A DNA stretch of 6,823 nucleotides, from positions 6,836 to 13,658 of the forward strand of contig DLPD01000030.1 of the NCBI GenBank assembly GCA_002479785.1. The letters are read 5' to 3'. The notes beneath the pieces were generated by a model. That model was not told the DNA's origin, did not search any database, and saw nothing but the letters and a program-made list of their open reading frames with translations. This DNA is from Cytophagaceae bacterium UBA7467 (GTDB lineage: Bacteria; Bacteroidota; Bacteroidia; Cytophagales; Spirosomataceae). The position numbers and the translations under genes were made by a program. Positions 6,524 through 6,823 of the stretch are shown here, one piece after another (the first letter of the stretch is position 1; each line of letters starts with the position of its first letter).

Positions 6524-6540
6524 TCTCGTTCAAGTACTTG
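6506..6540 (-). promoter_or_regulatory. Twin palindrome forming a 5'-end hairpin in the fusA leader
   Basis: CAAGTACTTG, itself a perfect 10-bp palindrome, occurs at 6531-6540 and again at 6506-6515, 15 bases apart. In the fusA mRNA the two copies pair as a perfect 10-bp stem. After one mismatch, four more pairs (ACGA with TTGT, one G-U) close a 5-nt loop. The stem starts about 4-6 nt from the predicted 5' end. As DNA, the two palindromes, 25 bp centre to centre, could instead bind a dimeric regulator. The rest of the leader (6446-6505) is A/T-rich and looks unstructured. Confidence 0.55.
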
Positions 6541-6550
6541 TTTAGGGGTG

Positions 6551-6580
6551 CAAAATTACTGAAACTTAGTTAAATACAAA
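6551..6580 (-). promoter_or_regulatory. Promoter of fusA, Bacteroidota type
   Basis: On the minus strand, TTTG (6580-6577), an 18-bp spacer and TAATTTTG (6558-6551) match the phylum consensus closely. Start of transcription is expected near 6548-6544 in a CCCC run, giving a leader of about 100 nt. The -33 element lies only 12 bases from the divergent comF-family start codon, so regulators binding here could affect both genes. Confidence 0.78.
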
Positions 6581-6592
6581 AGTTTTTTCTAA

Positions 6593-6823
6593 ATGATTAA
6601 TGCCTTTTTACAATTACTTTATCCCAAATGTTGTTTTGCTTGCGATCAGGTGCTTATTCGATCCGAAAATTGGATCTGCACCCGCTGTCGATTCGAACTG
6701 CCGAGCCCCGGATTATTCCTAGAACAGCCTAATTGGATCTCCCATAAGTTAGATGGTTTGATTGATTATGATAACGTGCACGCCTATTTCGTGTTTACGG
6801 AGGGTGGGAAGGTGCAACATTTG
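6593..6823 (+). CDS. comF: ComF-family protein, N-terminal part (3' end outside window)
   Basis: ComF proteins are cytosolic, carry an N-terminal zinc ribbon and a phosphoribosyltransferase domain, and are needed for DNA uptake in naturally competent bacteria. The 77 residues present begin MINAFLQLLYPKCCFACDQ. Cys14-x-x-Cys17 and Cys29-x-x-Cys32 form the four-cysteine ribbon that typically opens this family. Later residues YFVFTEGGKVQHL match the segment that normally leads into the phosphoribosyltransferase fold, whose PRPP-binding loop is beyond the window. The ATG start puts the zinc ribbon at the usual distance from the N-terminus. It is divergent from fusA with 147 bases between start codons. 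No clear promoter of its own was found. The frame is open to the last base. Confidence 0.85.
   Translation, partial: MINAFLQLLYPKCCFACDQVLIRSENWICTRCRFELPSPGLFLEQPNWISHKLDGLIDYDNVHAYFVFTEGGKVQHL

Noticed and set aside
1..6823. CRISPR array, transposon ends, integrase sites or a defence island
   Set aside because: No repeat-spacer series, terminal inverted repeats, transposase or defence-gene signatures were seen; the window is ordinary housekeeping sequence.

Overview
The window looks like a core-genome stretch from a member of the Bacteroidota. The two clearest promoters match that phylum's sigma-factor pattern (TTTG, 17-18 bp, TAnnTTTG), start codons lack Shine-Dalgarno sequences, and the proteins are of Bacteroidota type, including a pair of Tat-exported Gfo/Idh/MocA oxidoreductases. 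A Cytophagales-like host is a guess from general protein character only. No tRNA, rRNA, CRISPR array, transposase or integrase gene was seen, and nothing suggests a mobile element.

Layout on the plus strand: the 3' end of trpA (1-369), a promoter and structured leader (379-481), rplS for ribosomal protein bL19 (482-835), a strong intrinsic terminator (861-889), then two translationally coupled Tat-exported Gfo/Idh/MocA oxidoreductases (953-2104 and 2101-3477). On the minus strand: a MacB/LolD-type ABC ATPase (3474-4184) that meets the second oxidoreductase tail to tail with a 4-bp stop-codon overlap, and fusA for elongation factor G (4352-6445) with its own terminator, leader and promoter. 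A plus-strand comF-family gene starts at 6593 and runs off the end; its start is divergent from fusA. No gene-free stretch exceeds 300 bases.

The two translation genes are heavily expressed types, and their codon use (for example, arginine mostly CGT) fits that. The oxidoreductases probably act in the periplasm on sugars or sugar derivatives. The ABC ATPase has no permease beside it, so its partner must be encoded elsewhere.

The most interesting signal is in the leaders of rplS and fusA. Both transcripts are predicted to begin from a TTTGCA(A)CCCC start region and to fold a long hairpin within about 2-8 nt of the predicted 5' end. Each also contains a short upstream reading frame overlapping that hairpin (8 codons for rplS, 22 for fusA). 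This could be a shared leader design for translation-machinery genes, but it is inferred from one sequence and needs comparative support.
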